From positions 310,001 through 374,000 of the forward strand of contig JAKJHU010000083.1 in NCBI GenBank assembly GCA_022316685.1: a stretch of DNA of 64,000 nt, in the 5' to 3' direction. This document shows positions 14,301 to 25,800 of the stretch, piece by piece. The position numbers and the translations under genes were made by a program. Source of the DNA: Progne subis subis (taxonomy: Eukaryota > Chordata > Aves > Passeriformes > Hirundinidae). Each line of letters opens with the position of its first letter. Within the stretch, counting starts at the first letter, position 1. The notes under the pieces are model-generated. The model searched no databases and was not told the origin of the DNA. It was given only the letters and a program-made list of their open reading frames with translations.

Positions 14301-14509
14301 GCACTAGAGAGGTTGAGCCTGGGGGTTGATGGGGATGGTGGGACTGGTAACCAGGAGCTAACTGGGGAAGCTGGGAGGCTTCTGGCACCTCTAGGCTCTC
14401 ACCAAGCCTCTCAGACAGCCTCCAAGAACAGAGGATTCATGTTTAACTGTGATGCTGAAGCTCTCTGGCTCCGTCATTATAAAAACCCGGCGGTGCTGGG
14501 GGAATTCAG

Positions 14510-14625
14510 CATTTAATTAACTTGCCAAGTGGTAACGTTGACCAGAATGGAAGACTTCTATTTTAGTTAATTACAGTTTTGTTGTCGCCCATTAGTAAAT
14601 TAAAACAATTGCAGGGTGAGACCCG
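14510..14625. other. AT-rich intronic patch, enhancer-like
   Basis: Contains CATTTAATTAACTTGCC, TAGTTAATTACAG and AAATTAAAACAATTG within about 100 bp: several TAAT/ATTA cores, an E-box-like CAATTG and a compact AT-rich island. This resembles conserved non-coding elements of neuronal genes. No conservation data are available here. Confidence 0.25.
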
Positions 14626-16771
14626 GTGGAGGCTGGTGAGTACGGCTGTGGCCACTTGCCAGCCAGCTCTGGAGCTCTGGGGAGGCTGGGTGCACCCCAA
14701 TCCCTGCAGCCCTCACTGCTGACCCCCCTATCCCACACCCTTCCTCTCCTCCCAGGAGGGAACACAGGCAGCCATGGGCACAGCACTTGCTGCCCCTTCA
14801 GCGGAGCCAGCAGGGATTGTGGCCGAATCCAGCAGTCCCCTGATGCCATGGAGCACAGTTAAAAACTGGCATGGTCATTCCCACTTAGATACAGCGTCTT
14901 AAACGAAGCTGCCTTCCCTCAGTCCCTCCTGCCCTGCATCCAGAGCTCTGTCCTGCCTCTTGTCTCGGCACTGTCTCTGCAGAAATCCACTTTTTCTGTG
15001 ACTCTTCTGCAAATCCCAATTCTTTGGAGGCAAGGAAAGCAGGGAGCCCAAGGAATCAGGGCAGTGACCCTCAGAGGCTGTAAGCTGATAAGCAGCTAGG
15101 CTGGGCAGCCCCCAGCGGCCTCACCCCGCTGCCTCTGGCTGGCTGTGCTCCAGTGTGCCCTGCCATGCCAGCGCCTCTTCATTTCAGATGGCATCTCAGG
15201 CGCACTTTGGTTTCATCCCTCTTCTTAATTATTGATGTTTTCCTCCATCTGGAGCCTGCTCTGCATCCCAGCAGTGTTGCCCATCTTCCCTGCGTGCTGC
15301 CTTCATCAGCCCCAGCTTGCCATAACCTGCGCTCCACATGGCTAAACCCCCCCATGCTCACCATCACAGTGCTTCTAAGGCAGCAAACCTCAGTGCCAAG
15401 CAAGGCCCAATCCCCATCCTGATCAGGGCCAAGGTTTCCAGCATCTTTAAGTGTGGAGACTCAGACAGAAGCTGCCATGCCTTTGCCATAAGCTCCTTAC
15501 CCATTTTCCACCCCAAGGAGAGGCACCCTGGCTTCCTGGGCATGCAAGAGTTTGGACATGTAAAGCACTAAATACAGCCTAATTATCATTATCTTCTTGG
15601 GATCTGGTTAATCTCAGTGGGGATTTACAAGCTGTTAGCAAAGCAGCCGCTCCTCCAATGTTTGCATTTTTCTCAGGGACAGCTTAATCTCCGTGGCCGT
15701 GTTCTATGGGAAATGCCTGAGGCCAGGTTATGTGGAAGAGGAAGCTGCTTCAGGGCCAGTCCCTCTGAGAGGGAGCAGAGTTGCTGTGGGATAACCAAAC
15801 ACCGAGCTGATAACGCTGCAGGAGAGGGACGGATCATTTGTCAGAGCAGAGTGTGGGGCACTGGCACAAGGCTGGTAGGTGCCTCAGCTTCAGCATCCTC
15901 ACAGACCAGGATTTAGCCTCCAGACACATGACATGTGTCAGTTGCTGGGGTTGATGGGGCTGCAGGGGTCTCTTAAAGATGGAACCAAGAGCTCTGAATG
16001 ATTTACCAGAGGCAGTCACACTGCCACGGGCAGCTTTGCTTGACTCCAGCTTCCCACAACTGCCATGGGCATGATTTCTCTCTCCCTCATGTGCATGCGG
16101 GAGCTGCTGCTGCTGGCATGTTCACTGCAGCCAGTGCAAGCTGTGATGGCAAACGATGCGCTGGCTGCTGCAGCGCAGTCTGTGCTCACACACAGCTCTA
16201 CGTGGCACTGGCTGTGACACGGATGGGGCTCTCCCACGGCTCAGGAAAATGCAGTTATCCTTCTGCTACTTTTCTGCCACAGTGATTTTCCACAGAAGTT
16301 CGGATTGAAGCGCAGGGTGCAGGACTGTCAGCAGGGTCTCTTCAGCTTGTAAGACCCCAGAGGTGCTGAAGGAAAAGTCAGTAAGAGAAAATGAAAACTC
16401 AGCATATGCCGGTCTCTCAATTTGAGTGTCTCTGGGGCTTGCCTGGCACCTTTCACAGCTGGCAAAGCCAAAGGACCCTCTCTGCCTGCCCTTCCTTGGT
16501 TCCTGCCTTCCCACTGTAACCAGGCCTTCCTGCCTGCTTTAAAAGATGAGAGGCATTTCAGAGTTGAGCTCCACAATCTTTTTGGCAGAGCTATTTTTAA
16601 CAGACATTGTTCCCTTACCCTCTTCCCAGCGCGGTCCCATGAAGAGTCGAGCTGTCACATCTACAAGGGCAGGATGGCAGGGTGAGCTGCTCAAACTGCC
16701 AAGAGGAATGGCTGCAGAGCCACAGCTGGGAGGAACCTCAGGGAAGAACCTCAGACCAACCTGCAGAGACA

Positions 16772-16945
16772 TTAGATCATAGAATTGTAGGACAATTCGG
16801 GTTTGAAGGGACCTTTACCTCATTCCAACCCCTCTGCCATGGGCAGGGTCACTTTTCACTAGACTAGGTTGCTCAAAACCCCATCCAGCCTGATTATGAA
16901 CACTTCCAGGGATGGGCATCCCCATGGAATAGGTTAGTACTGTGC
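16772..16945 (-). mobile_element. CR1 LINE 3' fragment
   Basis: It starts with ATCATAGAATTGTAGGAC, then AAGGGACCTTTACCTCATTC, CCCTCTGCCATGGGCAGGGT, GGTTGCTCAAAACCCCATCC and CACTTCCAGGGATGGGCATC. This is the reverse complement of the CR1 3' end, so the element is on the minus strand. The right boundary is approximate. Confidence 0.88.
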
Positions 16946-17599
16946 TCATCTGCTTGTGGAAGAGCCCTACACCTCATGAAGATGAGATCACACCAGCAGC
17001 GACCGCTGCCTCTCCATGGGCTCCTTGAGTGGGACCTGATTGTCACTCAGCATCTGCATTTGCTACCTGGTGGCCAGTGTTGGCCTTCCATGGTCTTTCT
17101 GGGCTTGAATTTTTCCCTGGAAGGGCAAAAGCAATTGTGCCCATCACATATGCAGAGTTCCCCAGTCACCAAAGTCTGTCAGGCTGGGACATCATGAGGA
17201 TATACAATGCCCATTCAGGGAGGTGTAAAGGATCTGAGTGAGGTAGGCTGGGTTCAAGACAAGCTGATCTCCTCCAGCTCCTTCAGGACCATGCTGGGAG
17301 CTGGTGTGATGGTGTGGTAGACAGGTGTGGGCAGGAGCTGAGGTGAGCTTTGCCCTGGCACATCCAACCCCACCTCGTGCCTCGTGCCCTCCCCTCACTG
17401 CCTGAATCAGGGAGGGAGCTCTGGCAAAGAAAAACAGGATTCTTGAACGAAAAATGAAAGGTCGTGTGTTTCCATGAGGCATGGTTTCAATTTGTGTCAC
17501 ACAATCACATTTCCTTCTGCGGTCTGGAATAATTACACAGCGGAGTGGGGTGAGCAGAACTGATTCAGAGGCACGGGAACGAGTTCTGAAATAAAAGAA

Positions 17600-17715
17600 G
17601 ACAAATGCAATCATTAAGATACAATAGGCTACACTTGCCCCTTAATTAGACTTTCTCTTTGATTAAGCAGTAATTAAATATTACCGTGCTGAAAGGGATT
17701 TTTTTAATTGCCCTC
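17600..17715. other. AT-rich intronic patch with paired TTAATTA and TAATTAA motifs
   Basis: CCTTAATTAGAC, GATTAAGCAGTAATTAAAT and TTTTTTAATTGCC lie within about 70 bp. The dense homeodomain-like cores make it a candidate regulatory element of BSN or a neighbour. This is motif evidence only. Confidence 0.25.
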
Positions 17716-18044
17716 CAAAGCCCTAATGTATTCTTAAGATGTTGCTGTGAAGAGCAGGGGCTGCTGCGAGGTGCTGGGTGTGGGAGGATGTTTTACACCT
17801 GCCCCTTTCCTACAGGAGCAGCCCTCCTGCCCCTCTGCTCCCTGGAGAGCGTGGGGCCAGAGGGCTGCTCCTGGGCTGGTTTGCTGTAGGAGTGAAGTGT
17901 CCATGGGAAAGTCCTGCTGCTCCTGGCCACCACCAGCTGCAAGGCATCTCCAGCATCTCATCATAGCCTGGAAACTCCTGGGATGCAGATGACAAGGCTA
18001 TCACAGTGCTGCTGTCCCATAGGTATGGGATTTAGAGTCAGAGA

Positions 18045-18310
18045 TTGGACTCATGGAATTGTTCAGGTTGGAAAAGACCCTTAAGATCATGGAGTCCAAC
18101 TCTTATCCCAGCACTGTCAAGCCCACCATTAAACTCTGTCCCTAAGCACCACATCTACACATCTTTTAAATCCCTTCAGGGATGGTAACTCCACTGCTTC
18201 CCTGGGCAGCCCGTTCCAGTGCTTGACAACCCTTTCAGTGAAGAATTTTTTCCTAATATTCAATCTAAACCTCCTCTAGCACAACCTCAGGCTGTTTCCT
18301 CAGTGTCATT
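18045..18310 (-). mobile_element. CR1 LINE 3' fragment
   Basis: GGTTGGAAAAGACCCTTAAG, ATCATGGAGTCCAACTC, CCTTCAGGGATGGTAACTCC, CTGGGCAGCCCGTTCCAGTG, AAGAATTTTTTCCTAATATT and CAACCTCAGGCTGTTTCCTC form the well-known CR1 3' region in reverse complement. The element is on the minus strand. Confidence 0.9.
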
Positions 18311-19352
18311 TTGATGAACCTCATCTCCTCCAGGCAGACTGTGGCCTCTGGGGCCGCAAGGGACACAGCTGGCTCACAGCCCTGGCCCCAGGCTGGTCCA
18401 CCTGAAGACCAAGACCACCTCTCTGATAGCATGACAGCTCCTCAGGGCCAGCCACCACTTGAGGTTGGCCACCCTGAGCCTCCGGAGCCATGGATCAGCA
18501 AAGAAGTCTGGGAAAATAACCTGGAGCATATTGTGCTGTTAGCAGCAAAACCAAAAAGACTTAAGGTGCTGAAACATCGAAAGGGAAGGAAATGTCAAGC
18601 TCCTATTCCTGGACATTCCTGGGTGGGTAAAAATAGCCCTTGGGCAACCTGGGGGAGGAAAGCGCTTCTGATCTTTTAATGCAGAGCCCCTGCCGTAGCC
18701 CTGCGGGCTCTCAGCCACTCACAGCTCCATTTGCCTCTGCTTTTTCCAGGCCATAAAACAACAGCTCTTGCTGAGAATTTCACTAGACAAGATTGTCTTG
18801 TTCTTTTCCCGCACAGCGTGTACTTTGGGTAATGTCTTTGGGAAATTCTGGCATACTTGTGTACCCAGTATTTTTGTTAACCTAAAAAAAAAGAGCCGGA
18901 AGTGTTATGATTATGCTATTAAACCTTTATTGTATCAAAGAAAACAAATTGGAGTGAAAGAGGAGCTGTATGGAGCTGAGAAGTGTTAAGCTACGGTAGT
19001 AATCTGCCTTTGATTGTTTAATTTTGCTTAAAACTGAAATATCACAAGGCTGAAGAATGAAAGAGCTGGTGATACTGAGGGATTGTCGGGGAGAGTGTGC
19101 AATCCCCGTGCCACAGCCATGGTACCTCTGGGATCTGGACAAGGGTAGGGGTGGCTCGAAGTTGGATGTAGATGGATTACAGGGTGTGGCTATGATGCTG
19201 CATGCCCCTCCACAGCCGGTTCTTTGGTTTGGGTGGGCCAAGTCCTCTGCACCATTGCCAGGTGTCCCACCGGCAGAGCTCCTCCATGAAACCCCTGCTC
19301 GGGATGAAGCTCCCAGAATTTCAACAGGACTTTTCCTCCTATTCTTTTGCAG

Positions 19353-19805
19353 AAGAAGGAATGGCTGTGCTTGAACTGCCAAACTCAGCGGCTGCTCGAA
19401 GGCAGCCTCGGCGACCCTGCCCCAATGCCACTGCCTACCCCAAAGCCTCCATCCACCGGCTCCCCGCGGCACCAGCCACCTGCCACCGGCCAGCAGCACA
19501 GAGCGCCCACGCCGGCACCCGTGCCCACCGAGCCGGCGGCACCCCCCGAGCAGCAACCCTCCCCCACCAGGAGCCTCCGGGCCGCTGAGCAGAGCAGGAC
19601 CCCGAGCCCCACCCCAGCGGAGAAGAAGCCCCAACCGCCAGCGGAAAAGAAGCCCCCGGTGCTGGCAGAGGAAAAGCCCCTGCCCAAAGCTGCCCCGGAG
19701 CCTTCCAAAGCTCCTGAGAGCGTCGCTCCGAAGGGGAAGAGCATGACCCCCAAACCAGAGGTGGAGAGCAAGACACTCCCGGAGGCGCGGCCGAAGGAGC
19801 AGGAG
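19353..19805 (+). CDS. BSN: BSN exon: end of zinc finger 2 and Pro-rich linker
   Basis: The acceptor is TTTTGCAG ending at 19352 and the donor GTGAGC starts at 19806; both ends are phase 0. The first residues, KKEWLCLNCQTQR, are the last Cys pair of the second Piccolo/Bassoon zinc finger. The rest is a Pro/Lys/Glu-rich linker with repeated AEKKP units (about 19610-19690), as in mammalian Bassoon. The frame running past 19805 is intron. Confidence 0.93.
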
Positions 19806-22800
19806 GTGAGCTCTCAGGGTGCATCCAGTTCCAGTCATGCCTGGGCACCATCCCTGCCCCAGGCTGGTGTGGTGCTGAGCTGTGCCTCTCTACCAGTACT
19901 TGTGCCTACAGATGGGGAAGGACCTTCACAGGCTCTATGGCAGCATGCTGGTATTTGCCTTTTCTTTATTAGAATTACATCAGTTCAGGCAAAATGCAAT
20001 AGTTCAGTTCATGTCTGGCCTTTGGATTTCTTTTAAAGCAATATAAAGGTAGTTGGGATCTGTTGTCAAATGGAAAATTCATTTTCCAGCATTCCATGTT
20101 GCCGCAGTGAGTGTTTTTCAAATTCTTCATGCCACTTTTTCTAAAATTCAGAACAATGCGGATAAACATTTGGCTGCCTTGGGATGGTGTTTCCCCACAA
20201 GCAACCATCCCAGCAGCAGCCAGCAGAGACCTCCATGAGGAGGGGACATGGCAGAAGGTCCCCACCAGTTGGGAGGGAATGGCTGCCCCCCTCACTGCTG
20301 TGCAGCTGCCAGGGAAGAGGCTCCTTGTTCCCCCAAAATCAAGTGGTCTGTGGTGACTCTGCTGGCAGGATGACAGGTCCTGCCAGTAGCACCGGGGCTG
20401 GGTGGGATGGCACAGTCCCCATGGCTCAGAGACTTGTCCCCCACACTGCCCAATTTTCAAGCAAATTAAAGGGGGCTGTTTACTTCTGTTGGCGCCTAGC
20501 AAGGGTCCTGGGGCCAGCCCTGCTTCTGAAGGGTGCCTTGGGGGCTGGGGGCCCAGTTTTTCAAACATAATTATTAGTCCCCCGATGTCTTTATGCCCGG
20601 GGCCATTTGCTATACCATCCCCTGCCTGCAGCACACCCTCTCAGCTGCCTTTGTTAGTACAGACAAGTTGCTGGTGTGCCACTGAACTGGGGGACACAGG
20701 GTGGCCCCCAGCCTTTGCTCTGGGCTGGCTCCCATTGGTGCCTGGCACACTTTCTGTGTGCTCCGTGGGAGACGGTTCAGGGGGGAAGTAGGAGCAGCAG
20801 CTCTGGAGCTCCTGGCCCTGACGCTGTGTTCTCCCTTGCCTGCAGGATGGCAGCAAGCCTTACCACCCGGAGCTGTCCCGCAGCCCCCAGAGCCTCAGCG
20901 ACACCGGCTACTCCTCCGACGGCATCTCCAGCTCACAGAGCGAGATCACCGGCCTCGTGCAGCAGGAAGAGGAGAAGCTGAGCAGCACGGGGCTGGCCGG
21001 GCAGAGCCCCCCCAGCCCCTCCGAGCTCACCAAGCTGGAGAGCAGCATGCGGCCACTCCTGGAAGGCCGGGGCGCAGCGACAGAGTCCCCTGAGCGTAGC
21101 AAGAGCCGCAAAGAGCCGCAGGAGGACCAGCGGCAACAGCAGCGGCCACGGTACCTCTCTATCACCCCTGAAGCCTTTGACTCAGATGAGGAGCTGGAGG
21201 ACATCCTGGAGGAGGATGAGGAGTGGGAGAACCAGCGGGAGCGTCGGGAGAGCGCAGAGTCCTCAGATGAGTTTGGCAGCAAGCTGCGGCATGACTACGT
21301 GGAGGACAGCAGTGAGGGTGGCTTCTCCCCAGTGCCCCCCAAGACCAAGGGCCAGGAGGCAGATGTGACCGATGAGGAGTTCATGCGGAGACAGATCCTG
21401 GAGATGAGTGCTGAGGAGGACAACCTCGAGGAGGAGGAGGAAGGCTACGGGCGCACCAAGTACAGCATCCCCAAAGCTGGGCAGAAGACCGAGGCAGAGA
21501 AGGGCAAAGAGCCGGCGTCGGCCAAGCGGCGCCTGCCGCATGGTGCCAGCAGCATGTACACTGAGGAGAGCAAGGAGGTGGAGGCAGTGGAGGGTGATGA
21601 CTTGAGCACGGCTCAGGGTGGGCTGAGGCGATTCAAGACCATCGAGCTGAACAGCACAACTGGCTATGGCCGGGAGATGGAGATTGGCCAGGAGCCAGAT
21701 ACCAGCGTGGACCGGGAGCCTGAGCTGGAGATGGAGAGCTTGACAGGCTCCCCTGAGGAGCGCTCACGGGGCGAGTACTCCTCCACCCTGCCAGCCACAA
21801 CGCCCAGCTACACCTCGGGCACCTCACCCACCTCCATCTCCTCGCTGGAGGAGGATAGCGACAGCAGCCCCAGCCGCCGGCAGCGGCTAGAGGAGGTGAA
21901 GCAGCAGAGGAAAGCTCGGCATCGCTCACATGGCCCCTTGCTGCCCACCATTGAGGATTCATCTGAGGAGGAGGAGATGCGGGAGGAAGAGGAGCTCCTG
22001 CGAGAGCAGGAGAAGATGCGGGAGGTGGAGCAGCAGCGCATCCGGAGCACAGCGCGCAAGACCAAGCGTGACAAGGAGGAGCTGAGGGCCCAGCGGAGGA
22101 GGGAGCGCTCCAAAACCCCCCCTAGCAATCTCTCTCCCATCGAGGATGCCTCCCCCACAGAGGAGCTGCGACAGGCAGCAGAGATGGAGGAGCTGCACCG
22201 CTCCTCCTGCTCTGAGTACTCGCCTTCCATTGACTCAGAAGCAGAGAGCTTTGATGCTGTGGCCTCCAAGCTGTACAAGTCTGGCAGTGAATACAACCTG
22301 CCCACTTTCATGTCACTGTACTCCCCGACAGAGAAGGTGGAGAGTGGTGCCAGCCAGCCCATCAGCAAGCCCCTGAAAAGCGCCGAGGAAGCCTATGAGG
22401 AGATGATGAGGAAGGCAGAGATGATGCAGAAGCAGCAGGTCCAGCAGGCACAGCCTGCCTCTTTCTACAGCAGCACCTACCAGCAGGTTGGCTACCACAG
22501 TACTGAGGGCCAGAACGGCTTTGACTATCAGTATGGCGAGGAATACCGGTACGACGGCAGCCTCCCGCGCCCCTCCCAGCCCGACTATCCCAGTGCCCTG
22601 CCAAAGGCAGGAGCAGTGTATGAGGAGATCCTGCAGACCTCGCAGAGCATCTCCAGGATGCACGAGTCCTCTTCCTTTGACCTGGTCCTCAAGCAGGGTG
22701 AGAAGGTGAAGGAGGAGGCGTACCCGGAGAAGCGCTTCCTCAATGCCGAGAGTGCCTACGCTGACCTGCTGAAGCAGAACGGTGGCCCACTCACCCCTGG

Positions 22801-25800
22801 CACAAGCCCCACGCAGCTCTCTGCTCCTGTCTCCTTTGCCAGCTCCAACAGCAGCACCGGCAAGACTATTCCTGATGTCCGGGTCACTCAGCATTTTGCA
22901 AAAGAGGGGCAAGACCCAGCCAAGCTCCAGAGTGCCCCGGCAGCACCCAGCCTAGTATCCAAGGCTACCACCACTCCTTACGCTTACAGCAAAGGCACTA
23001 GCACGGTGACAACAGCAGCAGGCAGCCCTGGGAGTGCACTGCAGAGCTACAGCTCACCAAGTCCGGAGGCTCCATCCATAGCTGAGAGAAGCTACACTCC
23101 ATCAAAGAGCACTGTCAGCTATGGCTCACAGACCGAGGACACCACCAGAACCAGGACAGTGGAGATTAGTGTGCAGACAGCCAGGGAGAAGATCCCAGCC
23201 GCGAGTGACAGCAAGCCCACACTGCCCAAGACATACACCTTCTTCAAGAGCTCCAGCCCTCCGCTCTCACCCACCTCACCCACACAGAGTCCCACCCGCA
23301 CCACAAAGGCCACGGCAGAGTTTTCCACGCAGACACAGAGCCCAGTCCTCTCCTATGAGGGTTCTTCTGCTGCTGCTGCTAGCCCAGACACCTCTTCCCC
23401 CATGGTGGCACAGGGGACGCAGACACTGCACCAGACGGGCATGCCACGCCTGACCCGGCAGGCCTCCTCACAGGACTCCCCCTTCATGGTGATCACACTG
23501 GCAGCCGATGCAGCCAGCCAAACCAAGCCAGTCAGCTCTGGCGCCTTGACGTCTCCCACTTCGTCCCCCACCAGGCCAAGCCGGCAGTTGCTGGCACATG
23601 GTTACACCCAGACACGGGAGCCAGAGGAACCGACAGGAGCCTACATCAGGGCACAGCCAGTGAAGGACCACGCCCAGAAAGCACCTGCCATGACTTCAGC
23701 CGTTGATGGCATCACAGGGCTGTACAGCTGGGGAGCACTCCCTGCAGAAAACATCTCCCTCTGCCGCATCTCCTCCATCCCTGGCACATCCCGGGTGGAG
23801 CCAGGGCCCAAGGTGCCAAGCAGCAATGCTGTGGACTTACGGACCGCATTGAAGTCTGCCCCCATCATCATAACAGACCAAGGCATGGATCTCACATCCT
23901 TGGCCACTGAGGCCAGGAAGTACTGCCTGACCCTGGACCACATCCCCAGCCGGCAATCCACAGCCATCCAGCCCTTGATCATCAACCTCAATGCCCAGGA
24001 GCAGCCCCATGCCATCATTGCAGCAGCCAGCACTGCTGGCCTGGCCATCGCCTCTCCCGTGATTCTCTCACAGTCCAAGCAACCTGTGGTCTATGGAGAC
24101 CCTTACCAGAGCCGTGTGGATTTCGGGCAGGGGACCGGGAGCCCAGTGTGCTTGGCTCAGGCGAAGCAGGTGGAGCAGGGTGTCCAGACAGCCACTGTCA
24201 GAGCCAGCGCGGTGGCCAGTGGCAAGCCTGAGCCCCCTGCTGCCCCCCAGACCAAATTTGCAAGGTACAGCATGCCAGGCCAGATGGTGAAGAAGGATGT
24301 GCTCCTCACACAGACCAGTGGGGCACAGAATGCCAGCGGCCTCCCGCAGTCCTTCCTACCAGAGCCAGGATCGGAGGTGTACCGGGCAGTGCCAGTAGAG
24401 CTGAAGAGCCAGAGTCCTCTCCTTGCCCTGGGCGGCAAGAAATCCCAGGTGATGATGGTGCAGATGGAGGAGGCAGCGACTGGCCCAGTGACCAAAGTGC
24501 TGAAGGAGGAGGTGCCGGCCAACGTCCTGGACCTCACGGGCGTGAAGCCGGAGAGCCAGGTGGCCTGCTGTGACATGGTCTACAAGTTCCCCTTTGGTGG
24601 CAGCTGCACGGGTGCTTTCAACCCCACCTCCAAGATGCCAGAGAAGAAAACTGGAGAGGCAGCAGTGATGCCTGGTCGCAAAGCTGGTGGACCAATGTAT
24701 GGCAGCAGAGATCAAGAGCTGCCAGAGACCTTCCCTTACCGGGAGCAGCCAGCCCCAGCACCTGCGCTCTACGAGGAGCAGAAGTTTTATCCAGCCAGCG
24801 CCTTCGGACGTCTCTACTCCTCCATGTCAGACACGAACCTCTCTGAAATTGGGATGAGCTACTACCACACAAAGGGGGATCAGCCCTTCCCTGCCCCAGC
24901 AGGTGATGCCGCTGTGGACCTCAGCACCATGAAGCACTCCTACAGTGTGGGCTTTGCTGAGGGGGGTTACCTGGGCCAAGGGCTACAGTACGGCTCTTTT
25001 TCCGACCTCCGCCAACCAGGAGAGCTTCTGAGCCACCCCTTCCCCATGCGGAGGTACAGCTCAGCCTCCAACATCTACTCCGACTACCGTTTTCACACCG
25101 GGGGGACCTGGCCAGCTTCCAGGAGTCCAGCCTGGCCCACTACAGTGCCACCACGGCGCGTGAGATCAGCCGCATGTGTGCCGCCCTCAACTCCATGGAC
25201 CAGTACGGGGGCCGGCATGCCAATGGCCCCGAAGTGCTGCCTTATGGCCCCAGCACCGGGCAGGGGGGCACAGGGGGGCTGGCAGCTCAGCAGCATGGCT
25301 CTGTACCCCCCAAACCCAGTGGGATGTACAACCCCACCTACCCTGAGGGACGGCAGGGCTTCAGCAACCTGGCACAGTACAACGTTCCCGGTGTCCGCTT
25401 GGGCACCATCCGGCAAATGCTTCCTTCTACCGCAACTGTGCGGGCCGCCGACGGCATGATCTACTCCACTATCAACACCCCCATCGCCTCCACGCTGCCC
25501 ATCACCACCCAGCCGGCCTCGGTGCTGCGGCCCATGCTGCGTGGGCTGTACAGACCCTATGGCCCAGGCAGTGTGGCAGCAGTCCCACTGGCCAGTTTGG
25601 GCAGGCTGCCAGTTGTCACCCCCCGTGTCCCACTTGCAGCACAGGGCCTCTACCGCTTCCCGGCCCCGAGCCGGCCAGCTGCCCCAGCAGCCTCGATGAT
25701 GGAGACGCCCGTCTACCTGGGGAAGCCCGTCACCAGCACAGCACCGGCAGCGGTGGGAGCTGCTCCCGCTCCCAAAGCACCTGCTGCCCCCGCCACACCT

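Larger units (their letters stand above)
1..19352 (+). other. BSN: Probable large BSN intron, no coding exon recognised
   Basis: No open frame here resembles a known protein, and I did not find the cysteine pattern of the first Bassoon zinc finger. The first recognisable BSN exon starts at 19353 with an AG acceptor, in the middle of the second zinc finger, so this stretch is most simply the preceding intron. The upstream exons would lie outside the window. It holds CR1 fragments, long A/T tracts and several AT-rich patches listed separately. Short exons under about 60 codons could have been missed. Confidence 0.6.

Noticed and set aside
18927..19838. 303-codon minus-strand open frame, Gly/Leu/Arg-rich
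   Set aside because: It lies opposite the Pro/Lys-rich BSN exon, and its composition is explained by that exon.
25106..25459. The C-terminal 118 codons of the 1,500-codon open frame as the natural BSN C-terminus
   Set aside because: The residues are unlike Bassoon, while the frame one base back continues the conserved protein for more than 700 residues.
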